In this document: positions 48,801-64,000 of the stretch, piece by piece
Layout of the letters: the number at the start of each line of letters is the position of its first letter
Position numbering within the stretch: position 1 is the stretch's first letter
Assembly (NCBI GenBank): GCA_965153455.1
Contig: OZ234494.1
Location: 4,092,001-4,156,000 of the forward strand
Length of the DNA: 64,000 bases
Reading direction: 5' to 3'
Origin: Sphagnum compactum
Lineage: Eukaryota > Bryophyta > Sphagnopsida > Sphagnales
Position numbers and translations under genes: made by a program
The notes under the pieces: model-generated
What the model saw: the letters and a program-made list of their open reading frames with translations, nothing else
Databases searched by the model: none
What the model was told of the DNA's origin: nothing

Positions 48801-51792
48801 TGCTTCACACAGGTGTAATTTCTGGTCCCTCATCTGTGAAATGACACTTTGCTTGATGTTTTTTGTGAAGGAGCTAGAACTTATGTAAGAGATTTGAAGA
48901 CAGTAGCAGAGCTATTACGAAGCAATAATGTTGATGCAATTGAGATACATACAGGATCTGGGTAAGGTAATCTCCGCTTGTAACTCATGCTATGGATTGA
49001 CTTTGCAAGTTTGCTCTTCCACTGGACCTCTGGCTTTCTCATGGATTGTTCTTTTGCGTTTTTCTTTTCACAATATACTGTCTCTTTTCTGGTTTCTCTT
49101 CCTACATGATTCAGACCTCTTTTCCTCTAGGATGTGGTTTGGGTGTGGCTTATTTCCACTTAAGTGAAATGGGTGGCTAACTGTACTATAAACAACGTTG
49201 GAGACTGATTCATTCGAACCTGAAACCCTAAATTCTCTGGGGCTAACAATCAAATCATGCATCACAGGCTTTATGTTTGATGAATGATTTGATGGACTGC
49301 TCAACTGTAGAAAACTTCATGAAGAGGACTGAAGTGGTGACCACTGTTTTTTATGAGCTGGGTTTTCAGCAGATATCTATATGTTGCAGGGAAAAGTAGG
49401 ATGGAGGTTGCTGTTGAATTTTTTGGTCTATTCCATCCATTGCTTTTAAAATACAAGAGTGTGTGCACAGTAATTAATCAGAAACTTTAGTGAAGGAATT
49501 TGAGAAACATTGACAATACAGATGATATTGCAGGATAACCTTTTGTGTTTTGTGTCTGGTAATGAGTATGGAGAAAATGTGATTGTTCATTACATGGAGT
49601 TGGGAGACATTGCAGACACTTGAGAAGCTTCGAGAAGTTGGTGACAGCTTTGGCACCATCACTGAGTTCTCTGAAGGTTATTGCTGTGAGTCTTTTCTGT
49701 TGCCTCAATATGTTGGATTTAATTTCAAGTTTATCCAGCTTTTTATCTATGGATTTAATCACAGTTGGGATCATAAGGTATCACAATTTGGGTGGGTTGA
49801 GCCAGGTGAGTGTGCCAGATTTGGGAGAATCCATGATTCCAACATTGACAGAAATGCATTCTGTATTGCTACCATCTCTACAAAATTTGAACCTTTGGCA
49901 GGTTGGTCTGCTACCTTTGTCTTATGGATTTGTTATCTGTGGACTGTGAAGTTTAGCTCTTTATCATATTGTCTTACATGCATCAAGAGGTTTGAGGCTG
50001 AGTAGTTGGTTTTATGAAGCTGGATGGACGACCCATGAGTGGGGACGTTGGAGCTGGTGCCACCCGGGCATCGGTTGCTCTTGCTTCTCGTTTGGTGACA
50101 TCTCCTGACTGCCCACCAGGTACGCTAGATGTGCCCCAAAGAACTGCAAATCAATTTTTTTTCTTAAGACATTGTACCTGACAACCATGCCCTGTACTAC
50201 TATAACATTATCATACTTTGCAGTGTTCACATCGTCATATTTTGTAGATCATTTCTGTGATGCATGTATCATTACTTCCAAGTTCTTTACTTTTGTTCTG
50301 TGGCCTATTGACGGAAGTTCTACCAACAACATCAGAAATGCTTGAAATTTCCTGTGCAGGATTTCTTCAATTAGCAGGTGGAACAAATGCTCACACAGTG
50401 CATGCATTGAAAAAGGAGGGGTTATTTCAATCTCCTAATAAACCAGGCAGGGATGCAGCAATTGCTGGAGTTGCTTATGGTGGTTATGCTCGCAAGGTAC
50501 ACCCGTAAGTCGTTGGGTCTTTCTAAGGAAAATGCTAAGTTTCCTATGTGTTTACCAGTGTTGGTCTGGTATATAGCAGTGATGGGCAGTTCTTTACTTT
50601 TATTAAGAACCTCTGGTTCCAGTTCTAAGAAATAAATTAGAACGGTTTTGGTTCCACAAATAAATGGAACTGGGAATCTGGGTCCAGTTCTTCAAATTCT
50701 TTTTTTCTGGTTCTAGTTGTTAAAATCAGACCTGGTTCCAGGTAACCTGGATTGGAACCAGCATTTAACCTCTGGATTAGCCCCTGGTTCTAGTCTTTTT
50801 TCCCCCCAAAGGTCTTGGTTCTGGTTCCACACATAACTAGAACTGGCAATCTGCTTCTGGTTATGGTTCTTCAAAAACATAAATTCCAGTTCTGGTTCCA
50901 AAAACCAGATCCTACTGGGTAATTGCTCAACATTGCAATATAGGCTTGTGCCTGGTATCAACGATGGTATCAAGGACCCTACCAGGCTGGTATGACCTGA
51001 GACAATACTCGCCTTGTACCAGCCTTGTACGGACCTCAGGTAGCACCAGCCTTGTACCAGTTTTATACATGTTTCAAACACCAGAGATACACCTGCCTGA
51101 TACCAGCCAAAAATCAGTCTTGAACCCAATATTAAGACCAGGCTGGTTTGAAAGGTCTGAAACAGACCCAATACCAGGATCAGGTTGGTATGAAAGTTTT
51201 GGAAAGTACCCAATACTTGGACCAGGCTGGTGTGAAAATTTCAGAAAGTATCCAATACCAGGACCGGGCTAGTAGGTCCAAAAGTTGATACCAGACCAAC
51301 ACTGGCCTTTTGTCTTCTTCCTCTCTCTTGAATCATAAGTAGCCTTGTTGTGTATTCTTACTTGCCATAACCTGTTGCCATTGCTGGCACTGTATCTGAT
51401 GTGAGTTGTGTAAGTTCAATTGCTAAATGCACTTTTTCTTTTCGCTTTGCTTAGATGTGGGATATCTGGTACCGATGGTGTATTTCTTTCCATCTCCTAT
51501 TGAAGGTTTTTAAGTGCCTATTCATAAAAGAAAAGGCAGTGCACCCAGCAAGTTCTTTCAGGAATGTTGCTAAATTCTCTTGGGGGAACTTTGTGAGGTA
51601 TGGAAACAGATTGTGGCAAAGTATCTTGAGAAGATGGAGGAGGAAACTGTAACACAGGAGTCCACTGATTCAATTACCAGGCTGGGGAATGAGTCTACGA
51701 AGCAACTGGAGCACTACCCTTCCTTGTTACTGGGTGCCTTACAAGAAGCTATTGCCTTGGTAGCTGGAGTAAAGGAGGGGCAACGCTCCTAG
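45882..51792 (+). CDS. LdpA-type [4Fe-4S] protein, probably plastid-targeted
   Basis: Resembles cyanobacterial LdpA, a redox-sensing Fe-S protein linked to circadian period, and its plant homologues, whose role is unclear. Twelve exons join in phase: 45882-46140, 46615-46745, 47047-47095, 47362-47535, 47821-47981, 48307-48376, 48871-48961, 49616-49685, 49806-49901, 50020-50119, 50360-50496, 51598-51792; total 510 aa. Exon 1 is Ser/Arg-rich and low in acids, like a transit peptide. Exon 2 has 'WVKLICGASFE' and exon 4 'VDCIDCAADS'. Cluster cysteines lie at about 211/215/219/223 (exon 5) and 266/269/272/276 ('CYGCGRCLPVCP', exon 6). Later come 'LDGRPMSGDVGAGATR', 'GFLQLAGGTNAHTV' and 'AGVAYGGYARK'. 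About 20 residues between the motifs look longer than in homologues, so the exon 5 donor (47982) is less sure. Two acceptors end AAG. Confidence 0.9.
46165..46500 (+). repeat. Three tandem 115-bp repeats carrying telomere motifs
   Basis: Units of about 105-123 bp begin 'tcatggctcttggagaaccc', continue 'cacgagagagggtttagggt', 'cccccatccagaagtttttc' and end 'atgggaccattgtctttttg'. Each contains two to four TTTAGGG units. They lie in the first intron of the LdpA-type gene, 25-360 bp after exon 1. The telomere stretch differs in length between units, suggesting slippage. Confidence 0.9.
48414..48716 (+). mobile_element. Non-autonomous DNA transposon-like repeat, copy 2 (intronic)
   Basis: Same family and orientation as 12852-13220. 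It starts with the terminal sequence 'gagcatccccaatgttgctc' and shares 'ctggatgaagaaaagtcaaa', 'aaaatggttttggccaagca' and 'aaatatgatctaactgctgc'. The right terminal repeat was not found, so the 3' end is eroded. It lies in intron 6 of the LdpA-type gene, 38 bp after the exon 6 donor. Confidence 0.7.
50620..51290 (+). repeat. Low-complexity 'ggttccagttc' and 42-bp 'accaggctggtatgaaa' repeats
   Basis: The first part (50620-50910) is degenerate repetition of 'ggttccagttct'. The second (about 50940-51290) repeats 'accaggctggt.tgaaa', and from 51135 shows three clear units of about 42 bp ending 'cccaatacca(g)gga'. It produces open frames of over 100 codons on both strands (50946-51272 plus; 50713-51213 minus), which are repeat products. 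It lies within the last intron of the LdpA-type gene. Confidence 0.8.
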
Positions 51793-53160
51793 TGTATGGT
51801 CTCCTTTTGTATGTGGGATTGGAACTTGAAGATTTTTTTCGGTTTAGAAGTTCTTGTTGCCCCGCGTGTTGTTCCCAATAGTTATCTTGGTGGCATTCCC
51901 AATTTGTCTCCATGTTTTTGCTAAATTGTCTAGTGGAAAGGAAACTTTGAGATCCAATCAGTGCAGTCTCATAAACAGATGATTCTTGAACTCCTTATCC
52001 AAGAAGGAATGTGTAGGGTAAGGACTAAAAGACCAAGAATGAGGCTGTTCTGGAAATGCAGGCCCCACATGATGAGGAGGGAGTTGATCACGGGACCCAA
52101 ATTCCCAGGACAGCCCTATTTGAGGTCCTTAGTCCTTACCCAGTGTAAAGAATTGGTATAGTTTTTCTTTCATAAATGGGATGGCAATTAAATGGCTGCA
52201 ATTCATTTGAGATGAGAGGAGGAGCCCAGCGTTTAGGGTTTAGGGTTCAGGGTTTAGTGTAAGGTACCATCATCTTTTGAGGCAGAAATTTTCACAGAGC
52301 GGAATGTGCACTTGGCAAATACAGTATCAAAATGCCACTCGTTCTTTCTGATGTGATAAACGGGCCAAATCCTTTAGACCAGAATTAACCAACAGCCACT
52401 AGCATACCATGAGGGATAGATGATTCGGTGGAAAGGAAACATGGAGTAAAGTAGGGTTTATGGTTTTGGTCTGCTTTGATTTCTTTGATGTTTCGATTTC
52501 TCTTCTCTAGATTTAAATTCTCTAGATTTAAATTTCAATCCTCTAAATTTAAAATCATCAATTAAATTTTTTAATATTTATTTTGATTTTATTATTTTAT
52601 TATAAATTTAATTTAATTTTCAAATTTCAAATGTTGCATCATTGGTTAGCATCCCAAGAAAGGTTTAGCATGGCCACAGGTTTTTTTCAACAGTTAATAA
52701 TTAATATTAATATAAATTTATTAAAATTTATTAAAAAAATTTAAATTAAAAAAAAAAAAAACACTGACCAAACTAAAAGCCAAGTCCAAATGTGGTGAAT
52801 TGTTTTTTTTTTATAAAATGTTTTTTCTCTCCCAATTTAAAGATTTTTATTAAAAAAAGACAAAATGGGTATATTTTGACCAGAATATACCCTTTGAACT
52901 AAAAAAAATTCGCATTTTGGCGATATTCATTTCGCCAAAACAAGAAAAGAGGAAAAAACACGCTGGGTAACTCCCAACCACCCCTTGTCACACGGGCCTT
53001 TTTTCCTTCAATTGGAGCTCGACGTGGCCCCTTTCTTTGGCTTGCGCCCATGCCAGCCTTGTTGGCACATCTGTAGCCAATCACCGCGACTCAGCCCAGC
53101 TGTCCTATTCACACTTGTAGTAGGTAAGTCAGTTGGTCGCCCAGTTTCTAAGCTTCTGAA
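51793..53160. other. Intergenic DNA between the LdpA-type gene and SDH1
   Basis: Contains the 3' flank of the LdpA-type gene, a telomere-like run at 52231-52258 and strongly AT-rich DNA at 52500-52900. From 52980 GC content rises towards the SDH1 promoter. No gene recognised. Confidence 0.5.
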
Positions 53161-53164
53161 ATCA

Positions 53165-53685
53165 TCTACCAATTTTCGTAGATTTCAGGAAAGTAGCCGA
53201 CCAACAAGAAATGCAAAGCAGGAAAGGGAGGAAAGGGGCAAAATCAAACTCCAGAGTCCGCACTCGCCTGATCTACGACTGTGGTAGATTTCAGGAAATC
53301 AGTTCACCCACAGTAACTGATCTAGGAAAGGCAGCAAAGCGCAGGCGGACTAGGAGGAATCGCGCTCACTCGCCTGATCTACTCCTGGGTTAGATTTCAG
53401 GAAATCAGGTCACCCACATGAAATGCACGAGGAAAGTGAGCCAAGCGCAGGCGGACTAGGCATCGCACTCACTCGCCTGATCCACGCCTGGGGTAGATTT
53501 CAGGAAAGCAGCTAACGCACGGAAAAAGGCTCTCCTAGAAAAGGGAGGAAAGCGTAAAGCGGAATATACGCACACTCATTCGCCTGATCTACGACAGTAG
53601 TAGATTTCAGGAAGCAGCTGACGCACAGGAAAATACACAATGAAAGGAAGGAAAGCGCAAGTAGACTCCGGCGGCACACATTCGC
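53165..53685 (+). repeat. 106-bp minisatellite in the SDH1 upstream region
   Basis: Five units are marked by 'tagatttcaggaa' at 53179, 53285, 53391, 53494 and 53601 (spacing 106, 106, 103, 107). Each also has 'cactcgcctgatctacg' before it and, in several, 'aagcgcaggcggactagg'. The array ends about 200 bp before the SDH1 ATG, so it occupies the promoter or transcription start region. The units are GC-rich and diverged by substitutions and small indels. Confidence 0.9.
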
Positions 53686-53882
53686 AAACATCGCGAAGGT
53701 GCTGCTGCGTTCCTGTTCCTCATCATGCATTCTTGCTGACAGCTTCTTCTGTAGCTGATGATCTTTCGGCTGAATGTGTGCGGTTCTATTGGTTACAGAA
53801 GCGATTGGATCGGCGGAGAGAAGAAGAAGGAGAAGGAGGAGAAGTTGTTGGGGGCAAGGATCGGTGAAGTAGGGTTTCAGAA

Positions 53883-58996
<5,114 letters not shown>

Positions 58997-60420
58997 GAAC
59001 TTCAGCTATGCTTGACCAAATTGGAAGTATGGCTGCTTGTGCAACTTTCTCTAACTGCAGGATCATCATAGGAACAAATTGAATATGGTTATGTTGAAGC
59101 AGGACATTTGAACAGATAAGGCCCCATATTTTGAGGGTGTTCATAGCTCTTAAAGAAGAACCAGGTTGCAATTGGGTGGACCTGGTTCCTATATATGTAA
59201 GGCGTGAACAATCTTTGTTATCATATCCTCAATTGGTCTGTCCTACAGATATATATGGAGGGCTAGAGTTTCCTCCCACTCTGCAGTCTGTGGAGCAGTT
59301 GCATGTTTAGTGATGACAATGTTTCTCTTCAGTGGTTGTTCTTTCAATAGAGTTCTGATGACTGCAATTGAAGCAGACTTCAGCATTGCTGTTTGGAAAT
59401 CTGGCTAATTGAAGGAATCTGGAGATCAAGTAATCTAGTTGGGATAATTGTTCTATTGAAACAGTTTTGCAGAGTTATGTTTGTGGGAACTGATCGTTGA
59501 ATCAACTTCTAGTTGCCACACCTCATTGTTTTCCATTGCGAGTGCTTCATTACAAGTTAAAGGACATCCTTTGTTTTCCCTTGCTCTTGTGACTTTGATT
59601 TGGTGGATAGGTGCAACTGCAAATAGTTTTGCAAATGGAAGTTTGGATCAGTGTTCATCCCAGTCTTCTCAGATGCTATGGAGCCTTGTTTGCGTTTCTA
59701 TCGTCAGGTCTCTGAATCCCTTTGGATTTGGAATGAATGGTTGACCTTGGATTGCCATGTTCTTCCATGTGAGGATTTTGAACCATGGTGGAAGGAATGA
59801 CCCACTGCTTTGGGGTTACCATCAATTTGGTTCCATTTCTAGTTTTGGTGCCCTTCTGCTTAGATTGATTGCGCTAGATCTTTGGACTTCCATTGTCCAA
59901 TTTTGCTTCGATGTTTTTTTTGTTGCATCAAGTGGACCTTTGGAACTTCCATCCATTTGACTAATTCTCTTAAGTTGGCTATCCTTGTCTTTTATGATTT
60001 TGATTTTAATCTTTACAAAGACCTCCCAGAATGAAGGTGTTGAACACCACTGTTGGTGCCATGATCACATTGAACATTGAGATGATTGAGGATATTACTA
60101 CATGGGGAATGAGTGCTTCAAAGGTGACATGTAGAATCGATGAGTGGATGGATCCTCAAAGTTTACTCCGATTAATGGTAATCGGTTGGTCTCTCATTGT
60201 TGCTTCTTTGATGTACATGGAAAATTCAATCAAATGCAAAATCGGTTTGGAACATTGTTCCAGTAGTAGAGGCTACTCCATCAACAATTCATGATTCATA
60301 TGTATCAAAGTTGCACTTAACAAATTTGTGGAAACAAGTGATTGCTCGGAAGCCTCACAAATGGAATTCATTAACATGGGTTTTTAAAAGGTGAACAACA
60401 ACCAATTAGTTGACCTTTCA
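58997..60420. other. SDH1 3' flank and unassigned DNA
   Basis: 3' flank of SDH1 to about 59250, then sequence with open pieces of 60-87 codons (59481-59744, 60031-60294) that resemble no family I can name. They may belong to the decayed transposons that follow. Confidence 0.4.
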
Positions 60421-60429
60421 CATTACTGC

Positions 60430-60730
60430 AATGCATAATTTGCCATAGTGATGTTGCAGGTTTCAAAATTTTGGCATTGCCACTACATTAATGAAAGGTT
60501 TCATTGCTTATTATAAATCCAATGGCATAACAATCATGAAAAAACATGTTGAGATTGAATACAAGACTTTCATTAAGTACATTGAAGACCAAACCAATAT
60601 GAATGTTGTTCAATTTGCCCATGAACCAAACAAGAAGCAGACACATGTGACACCAAGTGTGCCATTTCTTGTTTTTTTTCTTTCTTTGTTGAAGATAATT
60701 CGTATTCAATGTCACATCCCACTTTCAAAT
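60430..60730 (+). pseudogene. BED-finger fragment of a hAT-like transposase
   Basis: The plus strand reads 'CHSDVAGFKILALPLH' then, after a frame break, 'KGFIAYYKSNGITIMKKHVE' and 'IKYIED', then 'KKQTHVTPSVPF'. This is the C2-HC-type BED zinc finger and following linker of a plant hAT-like transposase family ('Y..NGITTMKKHV'). The second cysteine pair and the catalytic part are absent. It converges with the minus-strand relative to its right. Confidence 0.6.
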
Positions 60731-60734
60731 TAAG

Positions 60735-61730
60735 AATGCTCATTCTCTTCCTTCCCTTTCCTAGATTTTTTGGTCTAGGTAATGGTTTTTTGTAAAACAA
60801 TCTAAATTTTTTTGCATTAACATTTTTCAACCCAATGGAAATTTTGTCGTCACTTCTAGCATATTAACAAGCCTTATAAAACATCACATGTCGAAAGTAT
60901 GTAATCTCAAAAACCTTAAGAACTTTCAAAGGTTCACAATCAATGATAAAATATAAAGTTGTTGCCATAGTTGTCAAATTGGTGCCCTCATCCTTTATAA
61001 ATGTAATTACCTAGTGTAACAAACCAAACCTCTCCAACAAAGACTGGAGTTGTATAACCATGGATTGTTAAGTTGTTTTGTTCACTTCAAACAACCCCAT
61101 AGTAATATGCATGGGTGCCCATGTTTCATTCAAAAAAATTATCCATAGCAAAAGTATCCTCGCCACCATGAGATATCTAGAAATCAAAACTAGCAAAGAC
61201 TATTGTTTTAGGTGCAAGATCTAGCAAAACATGTTGGTCCATTGTTTTCTTAACCATGATAGGCAACACTTTTTCCATAAGAGAAGATCGAGAAGGAAAT
61301 TGAACATGAAGGCATTGGTGTAAAACTAACCACTGAAACCAAATGTTTTTACAATTGGACAAAGGTCTATAACCCTGGCAAATATAAAACACCAAATTTT
61401 CCAAAAATGATTGTTGGGCATCATCATTTTTTTTTGTAAGGGTTTGTGACACCAAAAAATGCAATAATTGGACAACTAGATGGACCTGTTCTTTTCTTCT
61501 TTGGTCACTACCTACGAATAGTAGATTTTTTCACCTTTTCCATGAGTTGTTTCTTTTGAGCAAACAACTTTAGATGTGTAGTTTGCACATGAGTATTAAT
61601 GGGAATCATACCATTAACTTTGTTATATTTAATCAAGCCTTTGTAAAGAGTAAATATTTGCATCAAAACATCACCATATGTTTGTTCAAATTTACAAATT
61701 ATGCATCACAACACTTGCATTTTCATCAAA
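60735..61730 (-). pseudogene. Decayed hAT-like transposase with BED finger
   Basis: Reading the minus strand from 61730 gives 'CIICKFEQTYGDVLMQIFTL' with 'YKGLIKYNKVNGMIPINTHV' (BED-type finger), then 'DDAQQSFLENLVFYICQGYR', 'PLSNCKNIWFQWLVLHQCLH', 'VQFPSRSSLMEKVLPIMVKK' and 'TMDQHVLLDLAPKTIVFASF'. Broken remnants like 'FIKDEGTNL' and 'NVNAKKFRLFYKKPLPRPK' follow. The order matches the plant hAT-like proteins with 'PR.VFPSR..L.EEVLP.MV.KT' and '.FDLWMS'. Multiple stops make it non-functional. Confidence 0.7.
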
Positions 61731-61749
61731 TCCACATGTAGTCAATGGC

Positions 61750-62735
61750 AAAAAATCCCCATTTGACATACAAACATATGATGGTGAACTATTTAAGTTA
61801 CAACTTGTGCTTTTATGGCTGCACAAGTTGTGAGACATCAACATCTAATATGTTGCCAAATTGTAGATGCACATTTTCAACATCTAAGAATGATGGGAAT
61901 TGCATTTGGGTGGGGGCAATTGATGGAGGATCTTCATCAATCCCACCCACACTTTCAACAAAACAACATTCTTCTTCAACCATTGAACACATAAAAACCT
62001 AAACACGAACAATAAAAACACAAAACACTAAAACATTGAAACATTCAAGGAACTTTTCAAGCTCCCCAAAATTAAAAGTACAAAGTGACAAAAAAGTTTA
62101 CTTCTTGTTAATTTCCTAAGCAACAATGATTATCGATGCCAATATTTCCCAATTCATCTAGCAACAAGATGAATTTGATGCCTCTTGATTCATCAAGCAA
62201 CAAAATGTAGCTAATGCCTTTTGATTCGTCTTACAACAAAACCAAGCCAATGCCTTTCAATTCACCAAAAAACAAAACACCATTATAAGAAATCAAAGTT
62301 TTTTTTTATTAGGAAAATTGGTGAAAAATTACCCCAAATGGCCCCTGTCCGACTTGACCAAGGTGCCATCTTCAACCAGTCATTTTGGACCCGACAATTT
62401 TGACTGGGTCTTTTTGGTTGGTTTTTTGAGTGGATTTTTTTATTTTTTTTTTACTAGTCAACAATATTTTGATAGCAAGTATATGTGATTAATTTTTTTA
62501 ATAATAATAATAATCACATTTATTTATCTATTAATTAATAAATTTAGCTACCTACATTACCTAATAATTAATGTACAAAATAAAATAAAATAATTCACCT
62601 ACTTACCTATGCTATTTAGCCTAGGCCCCCTAATTTAGGTAACCTAAGCCAGGTGGTTAACTTTAGACCTACTTGCCTAGGTGGCTTAGGTTAGCTATTT
62701 AAACCACATAAAGTTAAGGTAGCCAAGGTAACCAA
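61750..62735. other. AT-rich DNA next to the hAT-like remnant
   Basis: No gene recognised. Short phrases ('caacaaaa..aatgccttttga') recur between 62150 and 62280 as three loose copies of about 45 bp. 62590-62720 contains repeats of 'cctaggt', 'aggtaacctaag' and 'taggtggcttaggt'. Confidence 0.45.
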
Positions 62736-62740
62736 TGTTG

Positions 62741-62812
62741 TATGTGTGAGGATTTGAACTCCTCACTTCCACTTTGGGGAGTCAAGTCCTTACCATTAGA
62801 CTACCACTTCAA
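62741..62812 (-). ncRNA. tRNA-like pol III element, possible SINE head
   Basis: On the minus strand 'TGGTAGTCTAATGGTAAGGA' resembles an A box and D-arm (AGTC/GACT stem), and 'GAGGAGTTCAAATCCTC' is a perfect T-arm (5-bp stem, 7-base loop) containing a B box. Spacing is tRNA-like (about 72 bases), but the anticodon stem does not pair well and no acceptor stem is evident. It is not a standard tRNA gene. A decayed tRNA or the 5' end of a tRNA-derived SINE are the likely explanations. Confidence 0.4.
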
Positions 62813-64000
62813 AAGTTGAAAACTTTTGTCATCATATTGTAATAAATTTGATTCAATTTTTTGTTTCAATGTACATATTGTAACATTCATCAACGAACTT
62901 TAGTATTTTGTATTAATTATTTAAATAGGAGGTTACACCATGTACCAAATATTTACCTAGATAACATGTAGGCACCTACGTCTAGTAGGTTACTACATGT
63001 TATTATCTCAATTAGTAAAAAATAAATAACAATGATTGGTTAATTACTATCAATTATAAAATATTAATTAATTAACGTACTAAGTTTAAGTACTTACATG
63101 TGCCTAAAGGTAGCATGTAGGTAGCCTATTAAACATTATAAATATTTATTAGGTGTAATATGCTTAATTTAGGGCCTATTAGCTATGAACTTAGGTTTGG
63201 AATGTACCTTAAGCAACATAAACTTGTAGGTTAAGTAACCAAATTAGTATGGTTGATTTGATTAAGTTTCAAATTAGAATGGCAAATCTGATTAATTGTA
63301 AATCATAATGGCCATTGAGTATGGTCAATTTGACTAAACCTTGGTCATCTTGATGGACCTTTGGCCTTTTTGACCAGATGTAGGTGAAAGCACGATTAAA
63401 TATACATTTTGTGATCCTTGTCAAGAAAAATGTAAAATAGTCATAAAATAAGCTTTAACATATCAAATTTTAAAATATTATTTAATTTAATGATCAATAT
63501 GAACATATTATTTGAATTTATGTCAATGATATTGAAAACTCACTTGTTTAAAGTAAATTTAAGTAGATTTCTAAAAAAAGCAAACAATTTTTATTTTATT
63601 TTCTAGGTTGCCCAAAGAAACAAAGTAGGTTTCAAGTAGATGTAATATTGAATTTTACTTTCTTGGTTAATGGCCATTTAAAATTCACTTACGCATTTTC
63701 AACTTTCAAAGTAAAAATAATAATATCTTATCTCAATCTTTTAATATAAAAATAATTTTGAACACAGTTTCACCAATCAATTTCAAAAATATTTTTGATT
63801 TTCTTTTCATACACTAAAGTTTTCCAAATTTTCTATACAACATACTATAAACTCAATATCGTGCACCATGATAGTTTAACAATGATTGAAAAAGTTTCAA
63901 CTTCACTTTCTTGCATTTATGTGTAAAAATATGACTGTAACTATTCATAGCTACTTTTGTTGTACACTTATCATGTTTTCACTCACGTTCGGTTTGTTGC
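62813..64000. other. AT-rich DNA, nothing recognised
   Basis: Very AT-rich with scattered 'acctaggt'-type repeats. No open frame, RNA gene or domain could be supported through the window end. Confidence 0.5.

Noticed and set aside
50713-51213. 166-codon minus-strand frame
   Set aside because: Produced by degenerate tandem repeats inside an intron of the plus-strand LdpA-type gene.
53165-53685. CRISPR-like regular repeats upstream of SDH1
   Set aside because: Spacers are not unique: the whole 106-bp unit repeats, as in a minisatellite, and the context is a plant nuclear gene.

Overview
The window is nuclear DNA of a land plant. It holds spliced genes with GT-AG introns, TTTAGGG-type telomere-like motifs, decayed plant transposons and a 10-kb block of scrambled plastid DNA. 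The plastid block contains chlN and psaM, which angiosperm plastids lack, and also ndhD, ndhH and ndhI, which pines and gnetophytes have lost. That points to a fern, lycophyte, bryophyte or ndh-retaining gymnosperm. The short introns (mostly 0.1-1 kb) favour a seed-free plant; the clade itself is inference.

Layout. 1-13 kb is AT-rich, gene-free DNA with paired MITEs, microsatellites and a dead PIF/Harbinger transposase. 13.4-20.1 kb (+) is a LONGIFOLIA/TRM-type cortical microtubule protein gene, whose leader region carries a roughly 60-bp minisatellite. 20.1-24.5 kb is repeats and unassigned DNA. 25.1-26.2 kb (+) is LSM1, solved completely as five exons and 127 codons. 27.2-37.5 kb is a mosaic nuclear plastid insertion (NUPT) of more than 25 short fragments in both orientations; one of them is a complete psaM frame. 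38.7-40.0 kb (-) is intronless NOP53, with a telo-box cluster upstream. 40.3-45.4 kb is decayed transposon DNA including a second Harbinger copy. 45.9-51.8 kb (+) is a twelve-exon gene for a probably plastid LdpA-type iron-sulfur protein of 510 aa. 53.9-59.0 kb (+) is SDH1, the mitochondrial succinate dehydrogenase flavoprotein, as fifteen exons and 631 aa including one GC-AG intron; a 106-bp minisatellite lies just upstream. 59-64 kb is decayed hAT-like (BED-finger) transposon DNA and AT-rich sequence with one tRNA-like pol III element.

The genes are unrelated housekeeping loci (mRNA decay, 60S biogenesis, respiration, a plastid Fe-S protein, cell shape) that share only neighbourhood. I found no obvious undescribed system. 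The most unusual objects are the NUPT mosaic and the short tandem arrays at the promoters or first introns of four of the five genes.
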